Source: Glossina fuscipes
Taxonomy: Eukaryota > Arthropoda > Insecta > Diptera > Glossinidae
Assembly (NCBI RefSeq): GCF_014805625.2
Contig: NW_023998415.1
Location: forward strand, 8,991,574-9,055,573
Length of the DNA stretch: 64,000 nt
Direction: 5' to 3'
Both the position numbers and the translations under genes were made by a program. Each line of letters begins with the position of its first letter. Positions within the stretch are counted from its first letter, which is position 1. The notes under the pieces are model-generated. The model searched no databases, was not told where the DNA came from, and was given only the letters and a program-made list of their open reading frames with translations. This document shows, piece by piece, positions 11,993 to 23,082 of the stretch.

Positions 11993-12330
11993 TTATACCC
12001 TACATCACTTGTGATACAAGGGTATATCAAATTTTTTGCGAATTTATACAATATGCAGAAGGACTTGGTATAGACCCACCTACTAATCATTTCAACGTTA
12101 CTTTCTAAATCGATCGAAGCTTGTTTATGCATCTGTCCATCTTGCGTTTTGTCTTCACATCAGTGATCACATTCAGAAGTAATTTTGAGTAAATTTGGCA
12201 CACCGATGTGTTTCGGACCGATAACAAATATTATTAAAAACAATTTCCAGTTGTTCGACCACTTCCCATATAACGCATTGCTTTGAAAAGCCCTTATATG
12301 CATAATTGTGTTAAGCGAATAGTTCGTAAT
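11993..12330 (+). repeat. Dispersed repeat family A, copy 3
   Basis: Opens 'TACCCTACATCACTTGTG' and 'ATACAAGGGTATATC', then has ATGCAGAAGGACTTGG, TAGACCCACC, 'TCGATCGAAGCTTGTTTATG' and 'CGACCACTTCCCATATAACG'. It ends about 320 bases upstream of the odorant-receptor start codon and may lie in that gene's promoter region. Confidence 0.75.
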
Positions 12331-12653
12331 CGTAATTTCTCATTTTGACTTCAATGTGTTGCTATCTATATGTCCATTGCTATGCATATATCATTTGCAA
12401 ATTGTAAGTAAGACCACAAATATATTTGAAATAACATCCCTAGGTAAAATAATAAATGATTCTTTTCACAATGGTATTAAAAACCATTGTTAATTACAAG
12501 AATTAAATCGAAATAATTGTATAGAGATACACTGTGTAATTGTCAATTAAAACGTAATAACACCTTATACAAATAATTGCGTAAAAATTGTTAAAGCCAA
12601 TAATACCAAGCAATTTGAACAATCAATTGATTCAAGTTCTCTAATCGTGCAAG

Positions 12654-14051
12654 ATGAAACTTTTTTCGGAACGCTATCAGAAAATATTAAACGTTACTGT
12701 CACTCTTATGAAGCTTTGTGGTGTCAATATTTTTGCGAAAATTTTCGAATGAATCTGATGACTTGGTTCGTTATTGCAGTAATAGCATCATATTTTACCC
12801 TATTTACCTATACTTTATACGAAGGTATTCGACATGATTGGGGTATCGTGTTGAAGATCATTACGATGTCAACTACCGCTAGTCAGGTATTTGCCTGAAT
12901 TTTCAATTAATGTTTTAATATATGGGTTTTTTTTTTGATCATCTTTTAACACATCCAGGGTCTTATTAAATTGCAAAATATTCTTTGTAATCCTAAAACG
13001 TTGCGCAAGTTGGCCGAGGATCTGAAGGAAATATATCTTGAGTATGAACGACACACCACTCAAAAATATCCAAAATATTTGCAACGTTCTTTAGCGTTAA
13101 TAAAGCGAATTAATTATGCATTGCTCGCCTTCTGTCTTACAGCTCTAAGTACAGTGATCATATTGCCGTTTATCTTTTATTATGTAAAGAATGAAAAGCT
13201 ATTAGTCGGTCCAATGCAAATACCCGGTATTGATGTTAAGGATGGTTGGGGCTTCAGAATTCATTTTTGCGTACAAGCAGCGATGTTAACAATAGGAACC
13301 TATGGCAACTTTGCAGCGGATTCTTTTTGCTTTCTATTACTTTCACATACATCCTTGTTTAAGGATTTACTTTATTGTAAATTTCAGGATTTAGATGAAA
13401 TTTTGCTACAATACCCACGCAATAGCTTAAAATCAAAGCCGCTTTTACAAGACATTCTAAAATGGCATCAGAAACACGTTTTGTAAGTAATAATATTATG
13501 AAAAAGAAATCGAAAAAGTAAAAATTTTATAAGACCAACAATAAGCTTTTCATATTTAGATTTATTGAAACCGCTAGTTCCACTTACTTCTGGGTTATAT
13601 TGGTGCAAATAAGTACCGCTGTCACAGGTATAGTGACTACTTTGGTATGCCAATTCTTGGGTATTTATCCTAATGCTGTGGGTTACTTAATATATTGCGC
13701 TGTACTTTTCTACATCTATTGCGGTATAGGAAATTTGTACGAAAGTGTGGTTAGAAAATGTCATTCATTATATAAGAATGAAAAATTTTGAATAAGATAA
13801 AATATATTTTTATTTATTTATTTTTTTTTTCGTCCTTTCAGAACGAGGAAGTCATTGACATAATTTATGACTCATTGTGGTACAATTTGACGATAAACGA
13901 GCAAAAGTTAATCTTATTCATGCTGCATAAGTCGCAAACTGTTCAAGGCCTAACTATTGGTAAATTAATACCCTTGTCTTTGAATACCGCTTTAAAGCTG
14001 ACCAGATCTATGTATACCTTGTCGATGATGTTGTTACAATTTTTGGATTAA
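12654..14051 (+). CDS. Odorant receptor (7tm_6 family, possibly Or67d-like), with a frameshift in exon 1
   Basis: Four exons encode an insect odorant receptor: 12654-12886, 12959-13482, 13560-13749 and 13842-14051. In the insect family these are ligand-gated channels of olfactory neurons that work with the co-receptor Orco. Introns are 72-92 bases with GT..AG ends, and their phases (0, 2, 0) join without conflict. The product would be about 385 residues, normal for the family. Hydrophobic segments lie in WFVIAVIASYFTLFTYTLY, YALLAFCLTALSTVIILPF, the MLTIGTYGNFAADSFCFLLL region, VQISTAVTGIVTTLVCQFL and VGYLIYCAVLFYIYCGIGNL. The C-terminus has the family layout: NEEVIDIIYDSLWYNL, then EQKLILFMLHKSQ, then LPLSLNTALKLTRSMYTL. 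The start ATG at 12654 gives the expected Or N-terminus (LFSERYQKILNVTVTLMKL), but that frame hits TGA at 12750. The rest of exon 1 is in another frame, so one base is missing near 12735-12741. That is either a real null allele or pseudogene, or an assembly error. The Or67d resemblance is an impression only. Confidence 0.88.
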
Positions 14052-14174
14052 CTTCAAACCATATGCAAATATACAAATCAAAATTTAAATTTAAAAAACA
14101 CTTGTAAAGAGATTACTAAGAAAGAACACAGGAAGGATTTTATATTTTTTTGCTGGCTTTGGCTGCAGCCTGAA

Positions 14175-14180
14175 AATAAA
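14175..14180 (+). terminator. Polyadenylation signal for the odorant receptor
   Basis: AATAAA lies 124 bases after the receptor stop codon, in an AT-rich tail. This is the first canonical signal downstream, so it probably sets the mRNA 3' end. Confidence 0.5.
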
Positions 14181-14846
14181 AACAAATCTCTTTTTATAAT
14201 GATTGTCTATAGACTCTAGATGGATAGATTAAGAATTTGTTTTCTTAAATTATTTTATTTCATGCAGTTGTGTCGTGCTTTCAGGCTTAACAATATAAGT
14301 TTCTAACGCTTAATCGTCACAAAAAGAAAAAAAAGAAAGAAAAAAAAAACTCGCACTTTTAATGTTAATAAATATGAACAACCTTAAACATTGATATGCC
14401 AGCGATTTATTAAAATCATATTTAAATTGAATTTTTAATAGAAAAGCTAAGGAAAAAAAATAAATTGTGTTTTTTCGAAAAATTACGTATTTTATCCTTT
14501 AAAGTCTACAAAGCTATTGAAGTGAAATCGCGTTGTTTTCAATTATCATAAAATTTGATATGAGTTCTTCAGAGAAGCTAAACTACGAATTTTCGAAAAT
14601 TATGTTTTTTATTTTTTTTTTTCCAAAATTGCCGATGGAGCTATTAGTCGAGGTAAATAAGGCCTTCTATAGATATTGCCGTTTATTGACTGCAGCGCGT
14701 CATCATGTCATTCATAATAGCGAAAACCGAAAAATGTCGTTTTTGGCATTTTTCCAAGTGGGCGTTAAAATTGTAATAAATTTAACGGGTAAAGAAAAGA
14801 TTAAATTTCACATTTTTTCTCGAAAGTAGGTGGTCGAGGCTGAAAG

Positions 14847-14895
<49 letters not shown>
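14847..14895. repeat. (CAA)n trinucleotide repeat
   Basis: About 15 CAA units followed by TAA variants. No open frame with protein character continues on either side. Confidence 0.95.
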
Positions 14896-14896
<1 letters not shown>

Positions 14897-14939
14897 AATA
14901 ATTTCAACTATTTCACTGCGATACACAACATCGCAATCA

Positions 14940-14998
14940 ACTAGCCAGCTAGCCATCCAGCCAGCTAGTCAGCCAGCCAGTCAGCCAGCCAGTCACTA
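14940..14998. repeat. Tetranucleotide CCAG/CAGT tandem array
   Basis: A mixed array of GCCAGCTA, GCCA and GTCA units. A related (CAGT)n stands at about 53600-53620. Confidence 0.85.
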
Positions 14999-15317
14999 CC
15001 ACCACCATTGGCGATAAGTTTTAATAAATAGAAAAAAATAAAATTGAAACACATTAAAGTAAAGTAAAGAAAATGTTAATAACACAGACGTACATCGAGT
15101 AGTAGTAAAATAGTTAACTACTGTCTTGAAATTTGCGTGCTTTGCACTCTGGACCAATAGCAACAACAATAACACAACAACAATAATAAGATTATGAACA
15201 TACAAATACACACGTATTAATACCGTAAACATGCGAATTAGTTTTTAGAGTATGTGAAGTGAGTTTTAACATTTAAATTTAACAACAAGTGAATGTTTAC
15301 TGTGAATGTTTGCTGTT

Positions 15318-15345
15318 ACCGTCACCGTCACCGTCACCGTCACCC
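15318..15345. repeat. CCGTCA hexanucleotide minisatellite
   Basis: Four to five copies of CCGTCA in a locally GC-rich patch. It reads as alternating Val/Thr in either of two frames, so ORFs crossing it are artefacts of the repeat. Confidence 0.9.
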
Positions 15346-16808
15346 CGCCGCCTATTTGTCCCAGACACCCGCTTATGTATCCAAAAGGTTCCACTTTTCT
15401 TTCTTCGATGTCTTTTATTTTATTGATTTGTTTTTCTAGAGATTGTTTGTTATATATGTATATACATTTTTTTTTTTTTTTTTTTTTCTTTCTTTTTCTT
15501 AATGTCACTTTCTGGGCCGCTAAACACTACTAGCACTACCAGAGTGAGAGCATTGAACGTCATTGGAAAATGTATGTTGCCATAAATTAACATAAATGTA
15601 CACTTAAATGCACACAATTTAGCTTATATTAAGACATTTCTATTCATGTGTATATGTATGCATGCATGCATGCATGCGTGCCTATCTATGTGTGCGTGCG
15701 TATCAGTTTGACCGACCGGGGTTCATTGGTACGCGGTGTTCTTTATATACCTCAAACTTATTGTTTATTATTGTTTCCGACTTGTGTTCAAGCAAATATC
15801 AAATTGATCTTCACTTTCAGATTGTTCTCGTTTGCTCTGGACCCGGGTAGCGGGACAGGGACAATAGACCATTATATTCACTATATTCAACGTATGATCG
15901 TAATTAGTTAACTGGGTATAAGTATTTTCATTAACCCAATCGTTCATTTTGATGCCGTTAATTTATTCGTGTACTCGTCATCACGAATCGATACAAAAAC
16001 TTCCAAATTTCAGTAAAATGTCGTGCAAATCTCATATAATAATATATTTTCGATGTAAGATACCAGTGAGCCTAAATTAAAATCTTTGATAACTGAACGG
16101 AGTGACGTCCCGTATAATTTATTTGCCTACAATTAAGCAAATCGGAAGTAGTCCTTGACTGTGGTAAGAATATGGATGAGGTGGACCAGAAACAGAGAAA
16201 TTCTTTCTCATCTTATTTTGTGCTTGATGTGTTCCTATATGTTATACGAACCCTTTAATAATAATAATAGTTTATCTAGTAAGAATGAAACCTTACTCGC
16301 TTGATTATAATTCAATGGAGAACAGTTACAAATTGTCTGGGTCTCCTGAGACTTTTTCCAGAATGTTTGTAATTAATTTTTCCAGCATTTGGCTGGCGTT
16401 TAAAGAAAGGTCATTCCCACCGCTATAATCCGTGTAGAAGTACTTGCCGCAGCCAATGGGATCGTCTTTAAAATAATCTTTTAGTCGATCACAGGAAGTT
16501 GTTCTAGATTAATCCCGTCTACTTACTGAATATTACGGTTTTCCTTGCCGATTGCGAAGGTGTTTGTTCGTCCGTCCAGTTTCAAAATTAAGTGGACGGA
16601 CATGAGCTGAGTTCGTTAGTGTGTTCGTTTAATTTACGCGAGTTGTGCCCGATCGAACAATAGACGATTATCATATGTGCGGACGGATAGACAGAACGAT
16701 TGGCTGAAATGCGTAAATTCCGTTCAGTGGAAAATACGGTTCTTCCCCTCTTTGAATGTGACTGCAGAAAGTATGTGCTTGATTTATGATCGTTTTTGAC
16801 CGCATATA

Positions 16809-16992
16809 TCATTATTATTATTATTCTTATTATTATACATTTAGCCAGAGAATAAATTCTAGGGCTAAAGTCTTAAAGCACTAGCATCTAAGGCTTTCGG
16901 CTTTATTAAAAACTCTACCGCACTTGAGATTTGAACGCATTGACCATTGAGTTGCTAGTCGAGACTATTGCCTACTCGGCCACTCAGGCGGA
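16809..16992 (-). mobile_element. tRNA-derived SINE, copy A
   Basis: On the minus strand the head reads GAGTGGCCGAGTAGGC, a clear RNA polymerase III A box of the tRNA-Ser/Leu type (16971-16982). About 35 bases later comes GTTCAAATC, a good B box (16928-16936). A tRNA-unrelated body of about 90 bases follows, with the blocks 'AATAAAGCCGAAAGCCTTAG' and CTTTAAGACTTTAGC, and then a (TAA)n tail (16809-16836). That order, tRNA-like head, body and short tandem tail, is the standard SINE layout. The body blocks are shared with the copy at 58503-58675, which shows that the unit is a repeat and not a lone tRNA pseudogene. Confidence 0.72.
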
Positions 16993-17349
16993 TTGACCGC
17001 ATATACAGTTAAGCCATTGGCCACCTAAAGAGAAATCATCTTCAATTTAACGTATGCCAAACAAAAAAAAAAATTGTGCCCGGGATACGTAACATATCAG
17101 TCAATAAGTCTTCCGTTTGACACGTACGAAGAAGAAGAGCCCAAGGCCATATCAAAAGCATATCAGAAACTCTCCGAGTATTGAGAAAAGCGCTGGCATA
17201 AGTATTTTGCGAGGAAAGTAAAACATCGCTTTTTTTTCGGACACACTTCCTAAATGGCGTGAGTGTTGACAGAGTCATATGATACCTGAATAGTACCAGC
17301 CATTAAGCGAAACGTACCATTTTGCATGAACAGCATCCTTTCCCAGTGT

Positions 17350-17460
17350 GTGCCGCGTCTTGATGATTCAGAGGCGATAGAAGGATATGCAACAATGAAT
17401 GAAATATGGATTCATCTCTACTTGACAGGATGAAATCGTCTGTCGAGACTGTGTCGAGAC
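17350..17460 (+). pseudogene. Mariner-family transposase remnant (central part)
   Basis: The frame reads 'VPRLDDSEAIEGYATMNEIW', then IHLYLTG and a stop. This matches the mariner region around the first catalytic aspartate, usually of the form 'VPR.L...D...RR.VTMDETWIHHY.PE'. The catalytic Asp of the MDETW motif is Asn here, a deletion removes the residues between VPR and the motif, and stops follow. It is a short, dead fragment. Neither the N-terminus nor the C-terminus was found next to it. Confidence 0.6.
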
Positions 17461-18515
17461 AGCAACCAGCGAAAGTTGTTCAAAGCGATCGAAACAGTAA
17501 TGTCATTCAAACAATGACATTGTTTTTGTGAAGTGCAAGCTAAAGTCATGAAATGTCATAAAGTTTTGACACGTACCGTTTGAAGGTTAGCACTATTCAC
17601 AAATTATATGAGTCTGTCAGCAGTGTTGTTATGTATACCTTAGACGGGGGACTTATTGAGTCCTATGTTATTTACCTTGGGTGGCAAGTACTTAACGGCC
17701 ATCCAAAGACGTATATAGTCTTGTTTTTGTCTTCATTATTCATTCTTAAAATGAGAAAAGTCTTCAATATAAGTTTTCGTTGGTTTTTTGCTTCTATAAT
17801 CATTAGATTGAGTCTATTTGTTGTTTTTTTATTTTCTTTTTTTTATTTGTTGTTGTTTAATTATAGAAAACATTCCGTAATTCAGTTGTCATGACTATAC
17901 ATTAGCAGTTCAATGATCTAAATTATTTATTGCATAGGGCTGGCAGTTTTTCTGAACTACATATCGTGTTCAATGATAAACTTTTAGTCACAAATCTATA
18001 TAAAACGTGACTTAAATGTAAATTTTAAATTAAAGTAAAAATTAAATTCTTCAATGTATTTTTCATATGAACACCAGAAATCTATTTAATGCAATAAAGT
18101 GCAGCTTGTGCTTGGTCTTCGAATTAGAAAAGCGCGAAAAGCTTTTAATAATTATAATCCCTACGCATAGTAATTAAGATCAATTTGAACAAATATTCAC
18201 AAACTTGTGTTTGATTTTTTGTTTAATTAATTTTTTTTTTTTTGTTTAATTAATTACTTGGATAATTTACAATCAATGCAAAGGTAAATGTTTTTGCAAG
18301 GCAAGCAAAACAGCAGAGGTTATTTTCATTTTTATTGTAGGGTATAGTCAAGTGATCGAAAACCATAAGTTCCCATCCACCGATCACATCGAGGAATATC
18401 TTCGGTTTAAAAAGGGGCAATAAAGCAACAAGGCATTTGAAAACTCCGTTATCATCCGCATATTATGTCGCCTACGGCAGAATTTCCGACTTCTGGCATC
18501 TTTAGAGATGTTGCT
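17461..18515. other. AT-rich sequence without a supported gene
   Basis: The ORF at 17580-17894 is hydrophobic and ends in a Phe/Leu-rich translation of T-rich DNA. No family was recognised. A direct repeat of TTTAATTAATT flanks a T-run at 18220-18255. Confidence 0.4.
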
Positions 18516-18518
18516 CTT

Positions 18519-18757
18519 TCACATTTTCTTTCTATCATCACTAACATGACTATCGTTAATGTCTTTCTGACTTTCATCACAGCTTACAACAACAAAGTTA
18601 TTCGTACAACTTGTGTTCATAGATCTTGAACGAGCAAATGTCGTTGCTGTAGCGTTACTATAAGAAGAACTAGCTTGCTTGCGTTGTTTTTGTCGAGTCG
18701 TCGACGAAAACTGCCAGTCCATTGCTTTATTGGAGCTTTCCGAAGGAAGCTGGCTGA
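18519..18757 (-). CDS. Candidate minus-strand exon encoding a Ser/Thr-rich tail
   Basis: On the minus strand, GAGTTTTCAG is a usable splice acceptor. It is followed by about 78 open codons ending in TGA. The peptide is balanced and not low-complexity: QLPSESSNKAMDWQFSSTTR, then a basic QKQRKQ, a Ser/Ala/Thr-rich stretch, RSRSMNTSCTNNFVVV, then an acidic and polar end, CDESQKDINDSH to DDRKKM. Inside the frame, 'GTT|GTAAGC' is a good donor in phase 0 after the Phe-Val-Val residues, so the exon could stop there instead. An AATAAA on the same strand lies near 18330. I do not recognise the protein. The composition suggests a cytoplasmic tail or linker. Alternative: chance ORF. Confidence 0.33.
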
Positions 18758-18759
18758 AA

Positions 18760-20033
18760 ACTCTGAATTATTCATATTTTATTCTTATTGCCATGAACTA
18801 AACTAAACTAAGCTAAACTAAACAGGTATGTGACAATTTTTCGGAAATGTCTTTTGAATTTTAATAAATTTTCATGTCAGAATGAAAAAGTTTAATTTGG
18901 CAAAGCACAGCCCAATCACGACGTCTTCATGAAGAACTATTAAAACGTGTTTTTTTTTTTTTTCTCTTTAACAAATTTGATAAATTTAAAAGATTTCTTC
19001 GTACTGTCATTAATATTAAAATATATGATAAGACAACTGAATAGAAATGTTAAAAAAAAAGTTCGTCTTTTTTTATTGCATTTTTCATCGGAATGAAATG
19101 ATTTTGAAAATAGTTGTAATTGATTACTTGAGTGCCTGGCTAACTTATAATACTAGACTTATTGAAAACAAGAAAGAAGATATATTCGTTTTAGGCCGCT
19201 CCAGACTTACACCTATTCGTAATTATCTGATAGCAAAGTAGAGCGAAGCTTCGGTATACATTGCATTGAATATATTAGACTATTCGCTTACCTAGTTTTT
19301 TAGCCAGTTAACTGCATACGACAAATGTATAGTCGGTAATCCGTCCGTACGTCTTTACCGGATTTCCTCATCCAATCTTATCATTATTGAATTATAATAT
19401 GAAAATATTTTTGTTACTCTGCCAAGCCATTTCATTATGTATACTATGTGCGTGACAAGTATACGCCTATATCGCTGAAGAGGTGGACACAGGTAATTAG
19501 TTAATGGTTCTTTGACTATTCTACATCGATTTAGCGGATCGGGTAAATTGCCATAGAATTTTTCGTGACCCAAAATTTAAATCTCAACTTAAATGTTTTG
19601 TAACGCGGTCTTTTGAACGTGACATTATGAATTATTTAAGACAATAAGAAGGAACGGCAACATAATCTCTTAAAGACTTAAAACAAAAGTTTTACAATTT
19701 CCGAGTTACAATTTAAGAAAAGTTCCCTCTTTGTCGCAGACGGATAGAAGCAGTTTTGTGAAACCAAATTTATTCTGCTGGTCATAGTCTTGAGGGCGTA
19801 AGCGTGATTTGACTGGATGGACGGCATGGCATTCTTTCCAGTAGGCGAATACACTAACCACTGGCTAATAGTTTGTTAGCTTAGTATAGATTCGAGTCGC
19901 ATCTTAATCACAATCATGACTACACTCTCTCGTTGATCTACACAAACGATTTACTAATAAATATTATCGGAGTTTGTCTGTGCAAACGTCATAATAAAAT
20001 GTCATTGTGTTTGCAAAGGCAGCTGCTCTTCTT
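18760..20033. other. AT-rich sequence without a gene
   Basis: Contains a short ACTAA tandem (about 18793-18820) and a T-run near 18950-18963. Nothing else was recognised. Confidence 0.4.
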
Positions 20034-20335
20034 TTTTTATACCCCACGAGACTCATGGTACAAGGGTATATTAAGTTTGTGCGAATGTGTGCCCGAACAC
20101 CCAAGAGAGGCTTGAGATAGGCCCACCTTCTATTATACCGATCGATTCAGAATGATTTTCTAAGTTTGTCTGTCCATGTGTCTGCCTTGTTTTCTTGCGT
20201 TCAACCTATAGGCCGCAATTTTTGACAAGTTTTGATGAAATCTGAAAAGTCGACATTTGGATAATGGGTGGTGTAGGATATTGAATAGTGGCCCGTATTC
20301 CGTTGCGGTATTTGTGCTTGTTTTCATTTAAATAA
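20034..20335 (+). repeat. Dispersed repeat family A, copy 4
   Basis: Opens 'TATACCCCACGAGACTCATG' and 'GTACAAGGGTATATTAAG', then 'GGCTTGAGATAGGCCCACC', 'TATTATACCGATCGATTC', 'TTGTCTGTCCATGTGTCTG' and 'GGCCGCAATTTTTGACAAG'. It ends with the family close, 'GTGTAGGATATTGAATAGTG' and GCCCG. The middle is deleted relative to copy 6. Confidence 0.78.
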
Positions 20336-22692
20336 TACTTGAATTACAATATATTATGGGATGATATCATTGTAACACTCGGTGTAATTAAGCGCTTTTT
20401 GCAGTTTGTTGCCTCGTTTCGTTGTCTACTGTATACCATTGTGGAAGCACATGTCATTTCTCAGGATTACATGTAAAGAAATTTTTTGAATTATTTTCTA
20501 TAAATTCGTCCATTATTTCTACGTGGCCTAGCAAATGCCAATTTAAAACAATTTTCACATTAATGGTTTAATAAAAGTCTCGCAATCACAAGATGAATAA
20601 ATAATTCATGTACTGTTTCATTTAGCGAATGAAATTCGAAAAACGAAGGAAGACACATATATGTTCTGTAACATTATATAGAGTCATCAACTAAGGGTTT
20701 TTTTAGTTTCTGTAATAAAAACTAAGCTGTGATAGATATCAACATGAAGTCATTTTTACTAAAAAAATAACTTCATGTAAACAATCGTCTCTGGACTTTT
20801 GCCGAAAACTAATTCTTGAACACTAAATTTTTGCAGCTTTTCCGCATAAACCTATTCACATATTTCATCTATAAAAGGAATAATCTTGGTGAGTAAGATC
20901 ATTGAGAGAGTTCGTGGTTTACTGGAGTGAGCCAATGATTATTAAACATCACTCTAAAGTAAAAAGTCCAATAGAGTTATGTCGCCTGATCTTGTGGCGT
21001 TGTTTGAATTTTTCACCCTATAAAGAGATTTTTTCACGGAATGTATAGCATATTGCATCAATTTGCTAAAGCCACAAATCGTCCAAGATGAAATCTAATA
21101 ATTTTTCCTGCAAAAAATCAGTTAACACATTTCTCTGGCATTTTGCGTTGAGAATGTCATCCCACAAATCTACATCTTCAACCCCAAAAAATGTACTTCT
21201 GCATACGGAAAAGTTTTTCAAGAACATCGTAAATGTTTTCTTTACAATAACACTTATTTACAAAGTCATTTAATTAAATATGAATGCGGGATGACGGCAC
21301 TTGCACGAAACGTAACCGTGTTGTTTGTTTGTTGTTTTCATAATAAATTGTAATAATTTTTGTCAACTGTACGACTATGTAGGCGATGTATTCCATAAAC
21401 AGCATATTGGAAAAAAGAATTTGATTCATATCTAGATTATTAAAGAATTAGAATTTTTTTTTATTTACATTTACTTCTCGACAACACAAGATGGATGGGA
21501 TTCTATACTAAAACTGGATCTGAAATAAAAATAAAAAAAATAATGCAAATAATTGTTTTTTTTTTTTCTATTTCAACTCAACCGAATTTATTCTGATAAT
21601 ATTTTTTCCATTTAAAAGTAACTCTTTTTATATTTTGCTGACTTCTATACCTTTTTACGAGGCATACGAATTCGCGCTGAGCGGTGGGTATACAAAGGTG
21701 AAATGACATATGACATAATATGTCATAACTCATAATAATAATTTCTTTCTTATTCCAAAGAAAAGAACAAAGACTTGGAATATTTGTTAGAACGCTTCCA
21801 TAATTGCGATATACTTAGCATTTGTAAAATTATACGTAAAGAACTTTAATATCATCATTTTGAAGATTCTAATGCATGAGCCATCGAAAGTCGACGTTTG
21901 TTGAATATGCCACCGCGACGCATAATCGGATTGACCACTTTTCTATCCGTATCCGTGTATGGGTAGGTTGGCTTCATTTGCACTAACCATACACTAGGGC
22001 CATGGTTTCAGTTTCCATCCAGTCCTTTGGGCCTATATGGCTTAATATGACGTGATCGAGGTTTTATTGTTAATTATAGCAAAAGTGACGAAATCGTCAA
22101 TATGTTTTTCTTCAGTGCGTCGCACTTCCATTGTCCGCTTAACTCAGTTATCGTTTTCTAGTCCTTTCACAACTATTTAATTTTTCTCTGCAGAGAATTT
22201 CGATGCGGAGTTATTTGAAGGTCAGGTGATCTTCAGCCTGTCTTTCTATCCCCTACCTGGTCAGAATAGTTGGTAGAGGTGACTTCAGTAAAAATGGTAA
22301 TCGCTGAGCATAATGTTCCGTTTGAGTGCGAAGACCAATTTGCTTATGTTTTGGTTGATGACTGACCGCAACTGGAATATCTTCCAGAGAGAGATCGGCT
22401 TAATGAAGTTTCCGCTTGAGAATATTTATTCAATTTATCTTGAAATTTTCTCACGATCTTCTTCCTTATTCGTGTTGCTGAAGTTTTGTTTACATGAAGT
22501 AGACAGTTATGGGATTTGTCTTCAGATTATCTCTGTTGTTATCTCATTCCATATATTCCTGACTTTTTATTGTTATAGTTAGCGTATTGCATGTCTTGTA
22601 TATGGAGAAACGATGTTCCGGTATTGTGGGGAAATTTTTTAATCAAAGCCAGCTTGGAAAGGATTCGTAATATGTTTGTTGTCGATTATATA
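20336..22692. other. AT-rich sequence without a supported gene
   Basis: No convincing gene. The ORFs at 21088-21273 and 22313-22582 lack family signatures. The GC content rises slightly between 21880 and 22330, which could mark an old transposable element I could not name. Confidence 0.35.
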
Positions 22693-23082
22693 TTATATGA
22701 TAATAAAGATATCACTGATCATGATAACGGAAATCGGTATACATCCTGTAGGAGGTGGTTTGTGATTAGATACTTGCTCGTTGGCGTAAGTTTTAAAACA
22801 AGGTAAGCGTTTTTGCATTAAGCTTGTCATACAAAGCTTGTCATAAAGATCGTAAGGCGTGACTTTTGAATATTTCTGATAGTTTGTGGCTTTATATGTT
22901 CTATTCGGATGATTTTGTTTTATTGCTAAGAAAAGTTTTCTGGGCAAGAGGTATATGGCTTCGAGGTACCTTAAGTGAAGCCTTCTGTTTGCTGTGACAA
23001 TTTTCATATGTGATATCAGTGAGATATTTTTATTATTAAATCCAAATGTTTGAAGTATGGTTTGCCAGGAGCAAATGTTCAA
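22693..23082 (-). CDS. Unidentified 129-codon minus-strand ORF
   Basis: An ORF without low-complexity sequence. It contains MKIVTANRRLHLRYLEAIYL, a Lys/Asn/Tyr-rich middle (KATNYQKYSKVTPYDLYDKL) and a Pro-rich KPPPTGC near the end. The opposite strand is broken by stops, which slightly favours this strand. It has no signal peptide, clear domain or splice context, and I do not recognise it. It may be a fragment of a retroelement or chance. Confidence 0.18.
   Translation of the reverse strand: MNICSWQTILQTFGFNNKNISLISHMKIVTANRRLHLRYLEAIYLLPRKLFLAIKQNHPNRTYKATNYQKYSKVTPYDLYDKLCMTSLMQKRLPCFKTYANEQVSNHKPPPTGCIPISVIMISDIFIII

Larger units (their letters stand above)
14181..16808. other. Non-coding stretch rich in simple repeats
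   Basis: No supported gene. It holds a (CAA)n tract (14847-14895), CCAG/CAGT tandems (about 14940-14998), a CCGTCA tandem (15318-15345), a T-run (about 15467-15487) and a GCAT tract (15658-15677). The CAA and ACC richness of 14830-15350 resembles untranslated leader sequence of long fly genes, but no splice sites support that. The ORF at 14533-14829 has no family features. Confidence 0.45.
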
